Shown here: piece after piece, positions 42,410 to 51,213 of the stretch
Numbering within the stretch: the first letter of the stretch is position 1
Layout of the letters: every line of letters starts with the position of its first letter
NCBI GenBank assembly: GCA_963929535.1
Contig: CAWVIZ010000009.1
Location: forward strand, 1-64,000
Origin: Pullilachnospira sp963929535
Lineage (GTDB): Bacteria; Bacillota; Clostridia; Lachnospirales; Lachnospiraceae
Length of the DNA: 64,000 nt
Reading direction: 5' to 3'
Notes under the pieces: model-generated
What the model saw: only the letters and a program-made list of their open reading frames with translations
Databases searched by the model: none
Told to the model about the DNA's origin: nothing
Position numbers and translations under genes: made by a program

Positions 42410-43642
42410 TTATTTGTGGTTGCTTTTGATGTTGAGTTCTCTCAAATTCTTGTGATACTGACGCAATTTTCTCTTTCTCAAATACTGGAATATCTTTGTC
42501 TTGAAAGGGAGCCTGTTAATAATTGGTCGCATAATCCCCACAAATTCGCCCTTAAAGGATATCGGTTCCCATTTTGATACTAAAGAAAAGTAGTCCATCC
42601 TTTCAGCATCTCTGAAAAAATCCTCTCTTTTTTCTGGCCTTTTTATCTGCCTTTTTGGCCCTCCAACGATATTTTTTGCGTGATCGTCAATATAATAGAT
42701 TCTTGCTTCATCTTCAACTTGAGCAAGAAGTTCTTTTCCTTTTTGTGTATGGACCCACAATTTTGTAGTGCCCTTGTCATCATTCATTGATTTGTTAACA
42801 TCCGCTATTTCCGTAAAATCCCCTATCGTAAAATCACTCGCGCGGGGCTCTTCCCTGAATTCACACTCATAGCATGACGGTCTGACATTATAATGTCTGA
42901 AAAACAAATTTGCGTGAACACGAGTATCATATTTTTGATCCATCTCTTTTGCATTTTCAAAAAAAACTCGCACATTTGGAGTAGAATATCCGTAGTGTTT
43001 ATCCCGAAACGCCACATATGTTACCTTAACTCTATATTTTTGTTCCAAATAAGAAATCCATTCTTCAAACAGTTTAGGTGAGGAAACGCCTAAACAAAGC
43101 AGATCGATTGTATATAAATTTTCAGAATCACCAGCATAGTTTTTCAGTCCATGAACCTGACATGGTGTTCCAACAAACAAAACGGTTTTCTTTTTAAGAG
43201 TTCTTTTTATTTCGGAGTATGTCTCCCGCAATGTGCTTTGCACATATTTTGAGCCCCTGAGTTCTTGCAGGTCATTGATACGATCACAAGCTTTATGGCA
43301 CACAACCATGCAATCATCGTACCCCACAGCATATACGATACCACCATTCTCTATAATATAGTTGGCAAACAAAGAGAATGCGCCCCCCGCTGTGCTTGTG
43401 CTCCGTTCTCTTTCTTTTTTATATTGAATTGCAGCATAAAGGCTCTCCGTTTTCGCTTCTGCATGCAAGTTATTGTATGGGCAGACCCTCTCACAAGCTC
43501 CGCATTCAACACACCTGGCGGCATCCGTCACAGGATACAGAAAACCTTCCTTATCGGGGAGCATTGATATGCATTTTGAAGGACAGATACTGTAACAGGC
43601 TGTGCATCCGCAGCATTTTGTTTTGTCGGTTATCTGAATCAT
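42410..43642 (-). CDS. Coenzyme F420 hydrogenase/dehydrogenase beta-subunit family protein
   Basis: A 410-residue protein with two N-terminal [4Fe-4S] ferredoxin motifs (CCGCTACYSICPSKC and CVECGACERVCP, residues 10-50). The F420-hydrogenase beta-type N- and C-terminal domains follow, with AGGAFSLFANYII, LFVGTPCQVHGLKN, and CYECEFREEPRASDFTIGDF. Such proteins are flavin/Fe-S oxidoreductases often found in surface-polysaccharide loci; exact role unknown. Base use is A/T-rich compared with neighbours, suggesting transfer. The ATG follows AGGAGG. A 29-residue peptide gene with a strong promoter lies upstream on the same strand with no terminator between. Confidence 0.8.
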   Translation of the reverse strand: MIQITDKTKCCGCTACYSICPSKCISMLPDKEGFLYPVTDAARCVECGACERVCPYNNLHAEAKTESLYAAIQYKKERERSTSTAGGAFSLFANYIIENGGIVYAVGYDDCMVVCHKACDRINDLQELRGSKYVQSTLRETYSEIKRTLKKKTVLFVGTPCQVHGLKNYAGDSENLYTIDLLCLGVSSPKLFEEWISYLEQKYRVKVTYVAFRDKHYGYSTPNVRVFFENAKEMDQKYDTRVHANLFFRHYNVRPSCYECEFREEPRASDFTIGDFTEIADVNKSMNDDKGTTKLWVHTQKGKELLAQVEDEARIYYIDDHAKNIVGGPKRQIKRPEKREDFFRDAERMDYFSLVSKWEPISFKGEFVGIMRPIINRLPFKTKIFQYLRKRKLRQYHKNLRELNIKSNHK

Positions 43643-43747
43643 TCTTTTTCCTCCTGTTTGCGCAAATTCTTCTCGCCAGCCCTAAAACGGTTGAAAGTCA
43701 TGAACTTTTTGCGGTGCAAGATACAAAACACCGAACCGTGAAAAGAA

Positions 43748-43837
43748 TCAGTCAAAATATATTCCGCATGGCGGATTAGGTTCACAAAAGTTAGCGTGAA
43801 CAGATGCCACGATGCTTTCTTTTGGCTTAGAAATCAA
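43748..43837 (-). CDS. Candidate 29-residue Cys-containing peptide
   Basis: Starting at TTG 43837, eight bases after GGAGG, the frame encodes 29 residues beginning MISKPKESIVASVHAN and ending FCEPNPPCGIYFD before a TGA. An in-frame ATG at 43852 would add five residues but lies about six bases from the predicted transcription start. A -10/-35 pair is well placed upstream (43865-43893). The charged front half and Cys/Pro-rich tail look like a modified-peptide precursor; the CGIY end recalls the C-terminus of mycofactocin precursors. No maturase is next to it except the Fe-S protein 105 bases downstream. Coding status is unproven. Confidence 0.45.
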   Translation of the reverse strand: MISKPKESIVASVHANFCEPNPPCGIYFD

Positions 43838-43864
43838 ATTTAATACCTCCATTTTGCTGTTACA

Positions 43865-43893
43865 ATATTACTATTATTGACAGCATGGGTCAA
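43865..43893 (-). promoter_or_regulatory. Promoter of the peptide / F420-hydrogenase-like unit
   Basis: On the minus strand TTGACC (43893-43888), a 17-bp spacer and TAATAT (43870-43865). Apart from this and the peptide frame, the 43643-44096 gap holds A/T-rich sequence with no other recognisable gene. Confidence 0.75.
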
Positions 43894-44096
43894 GTGTTTG
43901 GCCTTACTTTATGCCTTACCAATCTTTGATGAATCTTAATGGAAAATAAATAGTCAGTAGTATGAAATATGCAATCGTTCAAATAATAACACCTGAAATG
44001 TAAACCCCGCATAGCAGGCGGTTTTCTGCTTCGTGTGACTCCATTTTTCGGAATACGAAAAACTCCGTCACGCTCAACTGTCGAAAGTCAATAACC

Positions 44097-44139
44097 GAAA
44101 AAGGTCCGCAGTGACCTCTGACGGATCACTGCGGACCTT
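44097..44139 (-). terminator. Terminator after the GH78 gene
   Basis: AAGGTCCGCAGTGA (44101-44114) and its exact complement (44126-44139) form a 14-bp stem, followed on the minus strand by TTTTT. It ends the GH78 transcript about 95 bp past the stop. Confidence 0.85.
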
Positions 44140-44169
44140 CAGCATAAGATTCTCTGTTTCCGGGGACAG

Positions 44170-44228
44170 TAAGCCGGACGGACATGCCTGCATGTCCGTT
44201 TGGCGGCGCTGTAAACCCGATGTCCCGC
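44170..44228. repeat. Short copy of the dispersed palindromic repeat
   Basis: Contains GGACATGCCTGCATGTCC at 44180-44197 followed by GTTTGGCGGCGCTG, matching the repeats at 20459 and 38656. It lies between the GH78 stop and its terminator, so it is transcribed into the 3' end of the message. Confidence 0.7.
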
Positions 44229-44231
44229 AGC

Positions 44232-46886
44232 CTACAGAGAAGTGTCCTGCCTGCGGTAGGCTGCGGTATAAGTTCCGGACCCCACCGAAGCCTGATAAAT
44301 GCCATCCCGGCAGGTAAATTTCACATCGCCGTCCTCCGGCACCGCACCCTTTTCCAGAACGATGCTTGCGGTGGTATTGACCGGAACCTGTACCTTCAGG
44401 AGGATCCTTTCCGACTCCGCCTTCCAGGAGCACCCCACCGTACCGTATACGCTGTCATAGCTTCCCTTTACTTCCGTAAGGCCTCCTCCGGTCTGAGGCT
44501 GGAAGATAATGTGTTTGTAGCCCGGAGCCGCATCGTCCGCTTCGATCCCGGCCACCACCCGGTACAGCCATTCCCCGATGGCTCCGTAAGCGTAGTGGTT
44601 AAAGGAGTTCATATCCGCGCTCCACATGGTTCCATCCGGCTTCAGACCGTCCCAGTGCTCCCATACAGTGGTGGCACCCATCTTTACCTGATACAGCCAG
44701 GAGGGGAAGTCTTCCTTCAGAAGCAGCTCATAAGCTTCCTTTGTGCAGCCGTTCTGGCTGAGAGCATGGCAGAAGTAAGGTGTTCCCACGAAGCCCGTTA
44801 CCAGATGACCGTCGTGCTCTGCCAGAAGCTCCAGCAGATCCCTGGTGATAGAAGGTTTGTCTTCTTCTTTCGCCAGATCAAAATACAGGGTAATGATCTG
44901 AGCGGTCTGGGTTCTGGCGGTCATATGGCCGTCTTTGATGAAATGCCGCCGGTAGCTGTCCACTACGGCATCATACAGGGCCTGATATTTTTCCGCGTCT
45001 TCTGTTCTTCCCACAGCTTTTGCCATTTTCACAAACAGTCCTGTGGAATAAGCAAAATACGCGGTACAGATCATATCGTCCGGCGTAGCGCCGAAGTAGC
45101 TGCCCTCCTCGGCATCCAGCGCCACCCAGTCCCCGAACTGGCGGGCGAATTTCCACACGTAGTCCTCCGCATGGTCATTCATAAAATCAATCCAGCCCTT
45201 CATGCTGTCGTACTGTTCTTCGATGATCCGTTTATCACCGTAAGACAGGTAAAGCGTCCAGGGAGCGATCACTGCCACATCTCCCCAGGCGGTGGCGCCC
45301 ACGCTGCTTCCTTCACCCACCAGCCAGTTGTCATCCGTCCGGTTGGTGAGGATATCCGGCACAACATGAGGCACAGCCCCGTTGGGAGCCTGATCAGCGG
45401 CCACGTCCTTCAGCCATTTGGAGAAGAAGGTATAGGTATCCTTCAGGAAGGTGGCAGTGCGGCAGAAAATCTGAGCATCACCGGTCCATCCCAGCCGCTC
45501 ATCCCTCTGGGGGCAGTCTGTGGGGATATCCAGGAAATTGCCCTTCAGTCCCCAGGAAATATTATGCTGAAGCTGGTTCAGCAGAGGATTGGAGCAGGAA
45601 AAATGTCCGGTATCTCTCATATCGGAATGAACTGCCCAGGCAGTAAAGTTTTCTTTTTTCACTTCTCCGGGGCAGGCAGCGACACGGATATACCGAAATC
45701 CCTGGAAAGTAAAGCTGGGCCGGTAGACCGCTTCTCCCTTTCCGCTGCAGATGTAGGTAAGGGTTTCCTTTGCGGAACGGAGATTTTCCGTATAGACATT
45801 TCCCCGGGCATCCAGTACTTCAAAATGGTTCAGGATCATTTCCTGCCCTTCTTCTCCGTCCACCTTCACATGTACCCAGCCGGTAAGGTTCTGTCCGAAA
45901 TCCAGCACCGTATCTCCTTCCGGCGTGATGATGATTTCCTTTGCGGGAACAGCGATCAGCTCCCGTACCTTGCAGCCGCCCTGGGGAACGAGGACCTTCC
46001 TGGACTGTTCCACAGTATGCACCGGTATCCAGGAGGCATCGTCGAATCCTGCCTTATTCCAGCCAGGCTGCTCTTTTCTGGCATCGTAAATCTCTCCATC
46101 GTAGATTTCCGAGAAAAGCACCGGACTGTCACAGCCCCTGAAGCTTTCATCTGTAACAACCGTGTCCTCCGTCCCATCCTGATAGCGGATCAGGATCTGG
46201 GCCGAGAAGGCGGTTTCCGTTCCATAATTGTTTTTGCCTTTGGCCAGTCCGATGGTACCCTTGTACCAGCCGGCTCCCAGATGGGCGCCCAGTACGTTCT
46301 CTCCCTGGACAAGAAGATCTGTCACCTCATGCGTCTGATACAGGATCCTGTTTCCGTAGGAAGTCCAGCCGGGGGCCATCTCATCATCTCCCGCCGGTTC
46401 CCCGTTCAGGAACGGGTGATACAGTCCCAGCGCTGTGGATACCATATATGCGTTTTTGACCGGTTTTTCCACCCGGAAAGAGCCCCTGAGATACGTTCCC
46501 TTGGAAATTTTTTTGTCGGCAGCTGTTTCCACTCCGATGAAAGCCGCTTTCCACTGGCTGGAATCCTGCAGCGCCGATACAAATCCTGCTGTCCCCCATT
46601 CGCTCTCTTCTTCCAGGTTATTCCAGGCTTTCACTCTGACCTGATAGCCGGTAAGCGGTTCCATGACAAATCCTTCCGCCTGTACCTGGGCAGACTGTTC
46701 TGTTTCCCTTTTTCCGCTGTCATACACCGGATGCGCAAAGTCCCCATCCTTTGCGATCTGAAGTCGGTAAGCGGTCTGGGTAACATTTTTCCGGTCAGAC
46801 TCCATAGACCATGCAAACTGGGGGCTTCCGGAAATCCCCACCGGATGCTCCAGATAATCAACAGTTACTCTCTGAATAGCAAACAT
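44232..46886 (-). CDS. GH78 alpha-L-rhamnosidase
   Basis: An 884-residue GH78 enzyme with N-terminal Bac_rhamnosid_N-type beta domains (LGLYHPFLNGEPAGDDEMAPGWTSY), the concanavalin-like domain, and an (alpha/alpha)6 catalytic domain with CPQRDERLGWTGD, carrying the acidic residues expected for the inverting mechanism, and ATTVWEHWDG. It removes terminal alpha-L-rhamnose from glycans or plant glycosides. No signal peptide, so likely cytoplasmic. The conserved regulatory element lies just upstream, overlapping the end of the preceding GH78 gene. Start ATG at 46886 follows AGGAGGG. Confidence 0.93.
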   Translation of the reverse strand: MFAIQRVTVDYLEHPVGISGSPQFAWSMESDRKNVTQTAYRLQIAKDGDFAHPVYDSGKRETEQSAQVQAEGFVMEPLTGYQVRVKAWNNLEEESEWGTAGFVSALQDSSQWKAAFIGVETAADKKISKGTYLRGSFRVEKPVKNAYMVSTALGLYHPFLNGEPAGDDEMAPGWTSYGNRILYQTHEVTDLLVQGENVLGAHLGAGWYKGTIGLAKGKNNYGTETAFSAQILIRYQDGTEDTVVTDESFRGCDSPVLFSEIYDGEIYDARKEQPGWNKAGFDDASWIPVHTVEQSRKVLVPQGGCKVRELIAVPAKEIIITPEGDTVLDFGQNLTGWVHVKVDGEEGQEMILNHFEVLDARGNVYTENLRSAKETLTYICSGKGEAVYRPSFTFQGFRYIRVAACPGEVKKENFTAWAVHSDMRDTGHFSCSNPLLNQLQHNISWGLKGNFLDIPTDCPQRDERLGWTGDAQIFCRTATFLKDTYTFFSKWLKDVAADQAPNGAVPHVVPDILTNRTDDNWLVGEGSSVGATAWGDVAVIAPWTLYLSYGDKRIIEEQYDSMKGWIDFMNDHAEDYVWKFARQFGDWVALDAEEGSYFGATPDDMICTAYFAYSTGLFVKMAKAVGRTEDAEKYQALYDAVVDSYRRHFIKDGHMTARTQTAQIITLYFDLAKEEDKPSITRDLLELLAEHDGHLVTGFVGTPYFCHALSQNGCTKEAYELLLKEDFPSWLYQVKMGATTVWEHWDGLKPDGTMWSADMNSFNHYAYGAIGEWLYRVVAGIEADDAAPGYKHIIFQPQTGGGLTEVKGSYDSVYGTVGCSWKAESERILLKVQVPVNTTASIVLEKGAVPEDGDVKFTCRDGIYQASVGSGTYTAAYRRQDTSL

Positions 46887-46915
46887 AAAAACCCTCCTTC
46901 TTCTGTGGTGTTACC

Positions 46916-46982
46916 GTCAGCTTACGGCAAAGTTGTCATGCTTTCAATGACGATTCTTTATCAAAATACTGACTGATTTTAA
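46916..46982 (-). promoter_or_regulatory. Conserved regulatory element upstream of the GH78 gene
   Basis: Minus-strand reading: TTAAAATCAGTCAGTATTTT, ATAAAGAATCGTCATTGAA, 12-13 variable bases, TTTGCCGTAA. It matches the element at 37068-37135. The first half is also the coding end of the upstream GH78 gene, so the element is maintained inside a coding sequence. Confidence 0.6.
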
Positions 46983-49092
46983 GCTCCCCATTCTCCCCGC
47001 GTTCCCAGCGGACTCCGATACGTCCGCCAGGTGTTGTGAGATATCCCTCCGCCCAGGAAATCTGGGGGCAGACTGCCGGGCGGATCTGATAATCGGAAAA
47101 ACCGCATCCCGTATCCCGCTGGCGGATTCCCAGGATTTCCGTAAAAAGCAGACGGACGGCAGCTCCGAACATGGGATGATTGTGGGAGGCCGTGCCATCC
47201 CACGTTTCCCACAGCGTTGTGGCGCCCTGTTCCTTCATCCTGGCAAAGGAGGCATCTCCTTTTTGGGCAGTCAGCAGGCGGACGGCCAGATCGCCCCGTC
47301 CCGCTGAAAATAACTGCTCCAGCACTGCGGGAGTTCCGAAGATCCCCGTATCCAGACAGGGCAGGTGCTCATATTTTTCCACCAGATTTCTCCGGGTTTT
47401 TTCTGTTCCCAGCCCGGCCTGCAGAGCAAAGGCATCCGCCCCGTTTACCCCCTGGCAGAAGCTTTCCGTGGCCCTGTCGAAAAAATGGTCCAGAAGCGCC
47501 TGTTCCGCCAGCGCCAGACGGGCTTCCAGCCTCTCTTCTGGCAGATCCCCTCTGTCCCCCAGGATATCCCCTGCCGTCCGTGCGGCCTGCAGTCCCTGGA
47601 TATAAAAACAAGTGTTGACAAAGGCGGCAGGGATCCTGGGGGCTTCCATACCGGGAGGTGTGCACCACTCGCCCAGGCACCATCCCCCCTCTTCCTCTCG
47701 CACGATCAGCCCTCTCTCGCTGCGGCTCTCCATATAGTCCAGCCAGCGGCAGATAGCCGGATAGCTTTCCCGCAAAAGGCTGTCGTCCCCGTAAATCCGC
47801 CAGTAGGTCATAGGGATCACAAATACGGCGCATCCCCAGCCTCCCGGTCCGCCTCCTCCGCCCAGGAAGGGGGCTGTATGGGGAATATGCCCGGTGTCCG
47901 CACCCTGGCTGTCCAGGATATCCCGCATCCATTTCCGGTACATTTCCCTGGCATCCAGAGTCATCATGGCCGCTGCCGCGGTCACCTGTCCGTCGCCGGT
48001 ATAGCCCAGCCGTTCCCGGTGGGGACAATCCGACGGAATGCAGCCGTGGATATTGTCCAGCTGAGTGCGCAGATAGGCGTCGTACAGCCAGTTCAGCGTT
48101 TCATCGGAGCAGCGGAAAGAGGATATCACGGGAAGATCGGTATGGATCACATCCACCTGACGGCAGTCACCCGGCCCTTCAATGGTGAAATACCGGAATC
48201 CATGCCAGCAGAACCGGGGATGAACGGTAAGCCTGTTGTCGGCACACAGATAACAATCCTCCTGAATCTGTTCCTCTCCTCCTGCGGATGAAAAATCCAG
48301 TGCTGTTCCCTCTTGGGTCAGTTCCTCGCTGTGCTGTACCCGGACCAGCTTTCCCGGGGCTGCCTCACACTCTGTCCGGACCCATCCGGTGATATTTTCC
48401 CCACAGTCGTACAGTTTTTTGTCCCCGTTTTCCGCAAGCAGCCGCGGGGTGATCGTTCTGACGATCCGGTCCGGCGGACACGTTTGCCGCTCCAGTATGG
48501 TCTGGGGAGCATGGACGGGCATGGCAGGCATCCACTCCTCTGTGGAAACCCCCGGAAGGTTCCAGCCAGGGGAAATCTTCCGCAGATCATGATACTCTCC
48601 AAAAAACAGGTTATTTTCAAGTATTTCGCTTTCTTTCCACAGGGTATGCCTGTCACTCTCAATTTTCAGGACCTCTCCGGAATCTGTCGTAAGCGTCAGC
48701 TCAAATCTCAGCATGGGATTTCCGAAAACAAAGGCCCCCTCCGCAGTCCTTCCGGTCTGGCGGTACCATCCGTTTCCCAGCCGGACAGCCAGCACATGGC
48801 GCCCTCTGGTCAGGTAGGGAAGAAGGTCAAAGGACAGGTATCCCGTCCGGTAGCTGCTCCTCTCCTCCCATACCGGATACAGGCTTTTGCACCCCAGCAC
48901 AGAAGAATATCCGGTGAGAGCCGGGGCAAATTCTCCGTCTCCCAGCCTCTGCCCGTCGATGTACGCCTGAAAGTATCCCAGGCCGCAGATCTCAAGACAG
49001 GCTTTTTGCAGTGATTCTTTTACGCTGAATTCTCTTCGGAACAGGGGGGCGCCGCAGGCGGGGTCCCCCTGGATCCAGTGTCTGTTCTCCAT
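46936..49092 (-). CDS. Second GH78-type alpha-L-rhamnosidase
   Basis: A 718-residue GH78 family protein, shorter than its neighbour because one N-terminal beta domain is absent. Key stretches are LGYFQAYIDGQRLGDGEFAP, the catalytic-domain motif IPSDCPHRERLGYTGDGQ and GATTLWETWDG. The equivalents of the catalytic acids (RERLGYTGDG) are present although the usual RDERLGWTGD differs. It probably cleaves rhamnosides different from those of the 884-residue enzyme. It lies downstream of an AraC-type regulator, with a terminator and weak promoter in between. The last codons double as a regulatory element. Confidence 0.88.
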   Translation of the reverse strand: MENRHWIQGDPACGAPLFRREFSVKESLQKACLEICGLGYFQAYIDGQRLGDGEFAPALTGYSSVLGCKSLYPVWEERSSYRTGYLSFDLLPYLTRGRHVLAVRLGNGWYRQTGRTAEGAFVFGNPMLRFELTLTTDSGEVLKIESDRHTLWKESEILENNLFFGEYHDLRKISPGWNLPGVSTEEWMPAMPVHAPQTILERQTCPPDRIVRTITPRLLAENGDKKLYDCGENITGWVRTECEAAPGKLVRVQHSEELTQEGTALDFSSAGGEEQIQEDCYLCADNRLTVHPRFCWHGFRYFTIEGPGDCRQVDVIHTDLPVISSFRCSDETLNWLYDAYLRTQLDNIHGCIPSDCPHRERLGYTGDGQVTAAAAMMTLDAREMYRKWMRDILDSQGADTGHIPHTAPFLGGGGGPGGWGCAVFVIPMTYWRIYGDDSLLRESYPAICRWLDYMESRSERGLIVREEEGGWCLGEWCTPPGMEAPRIPAAFVNTCFYIQGLQAARTAGDILGDRGDLPEERLEARLALAEQALLDHFFDRATESFCQGVNGADAFALQAGLGTEKTRRNLVEKYEHLPCLDTGIFGTPAVLEQLFSAGRGDLAVRLLTAQKGDASFARMKEQGATTLWETWDGTASHNHPMFGAAVRLLFTEILGIRQRDTGCGFSDYQIRPAVCPQISWAEGYLTTPGGRIGVRWERGENGELKISQYFDKESSLKA

Positions 49093-49118
49093 TTTTCATC
49101 CTCCCGCAGTTTTTTCCC

Positions 49119-49147
49119 ATTGTAGCATGATCCTGTACAGGGGAATA
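49119..49147 (-). promoter_or_regulatory. Weak, activator-type promoter with palindrome
   Basis: TACAAT (49124-49119) is a good -10, but 17 bp upstream only TATTCC is found as -35. The perfect palindrome CCTGTACAGG (49132-49141) lies in the spacer. Likely needs an activator, such as the adjacent AraC-type protein. Confidence 0.4.
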
Positions 49148-49210
49148 TAGCAAAATACTACGTTCTTTGGGCCGCCGCTTCACATTTTTCCTATCCGGTC
49201 CGTTTTGCAC

Positions 49211-49240
49211 GAAAAAACGGCCAGTTATCACTGACCGTTA
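49211..49240 (-). terminator. Terminator of the AraC-type gene
   Basis: Minus-strand AACGGTCAGT GATA ACTGGCCGTT folds into a hairpin with one mismatch and is followed by TTTTTT, directly after the regulator stop. Confidence 0.8.
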
Positions 49241-49243
49241 CGG

Positions 49244-50209
49244 TTATTCCCGATGCTGTTTCCGGTACTCCTTTGGGGTGCATCCTTCCGCCTGACGAAA
49301 TTTCCTGTAAAAAAACTCCACATTGCTGTAGCCCACCTCCTCAGCGATATCAGCCACTGTCAGTTCGGTCCGGAGCAGAAGGTTTCTGGCCTGGTTGATC
49401 CGCTGGCTTTGGAGATGTTCCACAAAGCTCTTCCCTGTCTTCTCCTTCAGGGCAGTGGTGAGATATACCGGATGGAAGCCGAAGGTGTCTGCCGTCTCCT
49501 GCAGGGTACAGTCCCGGTAACGTTTTTCTATAAAACTGAGGATTTCCCAGACGGGGATCCCTTCCCTGGCGCTTTCCGTCTGGCTGCTGTCCCGGAAGCT
49601 GCGCAGCATCTCCGTAAAAAGGATGATCATGTAGCTGTCCAGAACCTCCTGACGCCCCAGGTCATCCCCGTAATATTCCAGCAGGATCTCTTCCATGATC
49701 CCAGGCACCCGGCTGCTCTCGCTGGTGGGGAACATCAGAAAATGTTCCCGGTTTCTCTGTTTGGTCACAGCGTTCAGCAGGAAACGGGACATGATTCCGT
49801 TTCCTGACATTCTGGAAAAGAAACCGCTGTCGAAATACTTCCTGCTCATCAGCAGGTTCACGATGATATCATGTTCTCCGCATACGCCTACGGAATGCTC
49901 TGCCTGGGGATCCATCAGACAGATGTCCCCTTTCCTGGTTATGATCTGCCGCCCCTTTACCGTCTGGACACACCAGCCGGACCAGACGTAATTCAGTTCG
50001 ATATAATTGTGTTTGTGAGTGCCCACCGGACGGAACCTGTCCTGCCGGACGATACCGATATTCTCTCCGGGGCGGAGAAAATTCCGTTCTTTGAGTTCTT
50101 CCGGCTCCCGGGGGCCTGTATCCGCAGCGCCGTCCGGCCCCTCCTGAATGTAGCGCTTTTCTGTTTCTGTGTAAGCAGTAAGTCTTTTTGCCAGTTCTTC
50201 TCTTGTCAT
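49244..50209 (-). CDS. AraC-family transcriptional regulator
   Basis: A 321-residue regulator with an N-terminal cupin-like sensing region (HKHNYIELNYVWSG; ICLMDPQAEHSVG) and a C-terminal double helix-turn-helix (LQETADTFGFHPVYLTTALKEKTGKSF; VADIAEEVGYSNVEFFYRKFRQAEG). Family members of this layout sense a sugar and activate nearby hydrolase genes. The position upstream of the GH78 genes fits that role. It is probably its own transcript because a terminator follows the stop. Confidence 0.9.
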   Translation of the reverse strand: MTREELAKRLTAYTETEKRYIQEGPDGAADTGPREPEELKERNFLRPGENIGIVRQDRFRPVGTHKHNYIELNYVWSGWCVQTVKGRQIITRKGDICLMDPQAEHSVGVCGEHDIIVNLLMSRKYFDSGFFSRMSGNGIMSRFLLNAVTKQRNREHFLMFPTSESSRVPGIMEEILLEYYGDDLGRQEVLDSYMIILFTEMLRSFRDSSQTESAREGIPVWEILSFIEKRYRDCTLQETADTFGFHPVYLTTALKEKTGKSFVEHLQSQRINQARNLLLRTELTVADIAEEVGYSNVEFFYRKFRQAEGCTPKEYRKQHRE

Positions 50210-50236
50210 ACGTTTCCGTCCTTTGCCATCCTTCCC

Positions 50237-51211
50237 TTACAGGTATCCCTGCATGGCTGTGTCCATCAGCTCCCGAAAGACCGGGTCAAAAAAGATCCCC
50301 GCCGCCAACAGGATCACGCCCGCTCCGAAGATGCAGAGCGTGGGGATCAGGATCTTCATACCGGTCCGCACACCCTCTCCCCGGGGGATAAAGGGCCGCA
50401 CTGTCCGGGGAATGCAGTGGATCAGATATGCGCCCAGGTAAAGCCCGAAAGGCACCGCCGCGGCCAGGATCATATAGAGTCCAATGGACGCCAGAGGAAC
50501 CTGCATATTCCCGCCGTTCTGCTGCAGCAGCTGCGCTGCGTCCGATGCTTCGCCCGAACCCAGAAGGGCATACTGCATAAGCAGGGGGAGCAGATTGTTT
50601 ACACAGTGAAACAGGGCACCGTAGAACAGATTGCCGGTTTCCAGAACAATATAAGAGATGGAGGCTCCCAGAAAGGCAGTGGGGAGAAAGCGGAGCGGAT
50701 CGGTGTGAAACAGGCCGAAAAGGATCCCCATGACCGTCACGATCATCCATTTTCTCTTCATAGAACGCATACAGCTTAAGATCACGCCCCGGTGCACCGC
50801 CTCTTCACAGACAGCGGGCATCACACAGACGATCAGGATACTTACAGCCGGCGGGGCGCTGACCATCACAGAACCGAGCCCCGAGCTCACCTGTTCCATG
50901 GCCTCGGGAAACAGCCGGTACTGTATCAGACTCACCACCATGGTTCCCAAAAAAGTACTGCCCCACAGGATCAGAGTTCCCAGAATGGGAAGCCCGTGAG
51001 GCCGTTTTACGGGAAAAACAGCCTTTGCCGGACGGCGTACTGCCAGAGGGAACAGCAGAGCCAGTGCCAGGATCAGCAGCTCTGTCAATGCCAGCCCGTA
51101 GATGCCCCAGGCCATCTGCATGGGGACGCAGACAGCAAAAAATGATATCATGATCAGCAGAAAAAATACGATTCCCTGCCAGGGACGCAAATCTTTCCTC
51201 GATTTTTCCAT
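50237..51211 (-). CDS. CPBP family intramembrane metalloprotease
   Basis: A 324-residue membrane protein with about eight hydrophobic segments and the CPBP (Abi) motifs CEEAVHRGVIL (EExxxR), FGLFHTDPLRF and a later HCVNN. Such proteases process membrane proteins or peptides; some give bacteriocin self-immunity. The ATG at 51211 is two bases after the RNase gene stop, following GGAGAG; the long in-frame upstream extension only reads RNase DNA in another frame. Likely the last gene of the 61-50 kb operon. Confidence 0.88.
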   Translation of the reverse strand: MEKSRKDLRPWQGIVFFLLIMISFFAVCVPMQMAWGIYGLALTELLILALALLFPLAVRRPAKAVFPVKRPHGLPILGTLILWGSTFLGTMVVSLIQYRLFPEAMEQVSSGLGSVMVSAPPAVSILIVCVMPAVCEEAVHRGVILSCMRSMKRKWMIVTVMGILFGLFHTDPLRFLPTAFLGASISYIVLETGNLFYGALFHCVNNLLPLLMQYALLGSGEASDAAQLLQQNGGNMQVPLASIGLYMILAAAVPFGLYLGAYLIHCIPRTVRPFIPRGEGVRTGMKILIPTLCIFGAGVILLAAGIFFDPVFRELMDTAMQGYL

Positions 51212-51213
51212 AC

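Noticed and set aside
44184..46976. 930-codon open frame antisense to the GH78 gene
   Set aside because: Same reason: a mirror of a gene with clear catalytic motifs.
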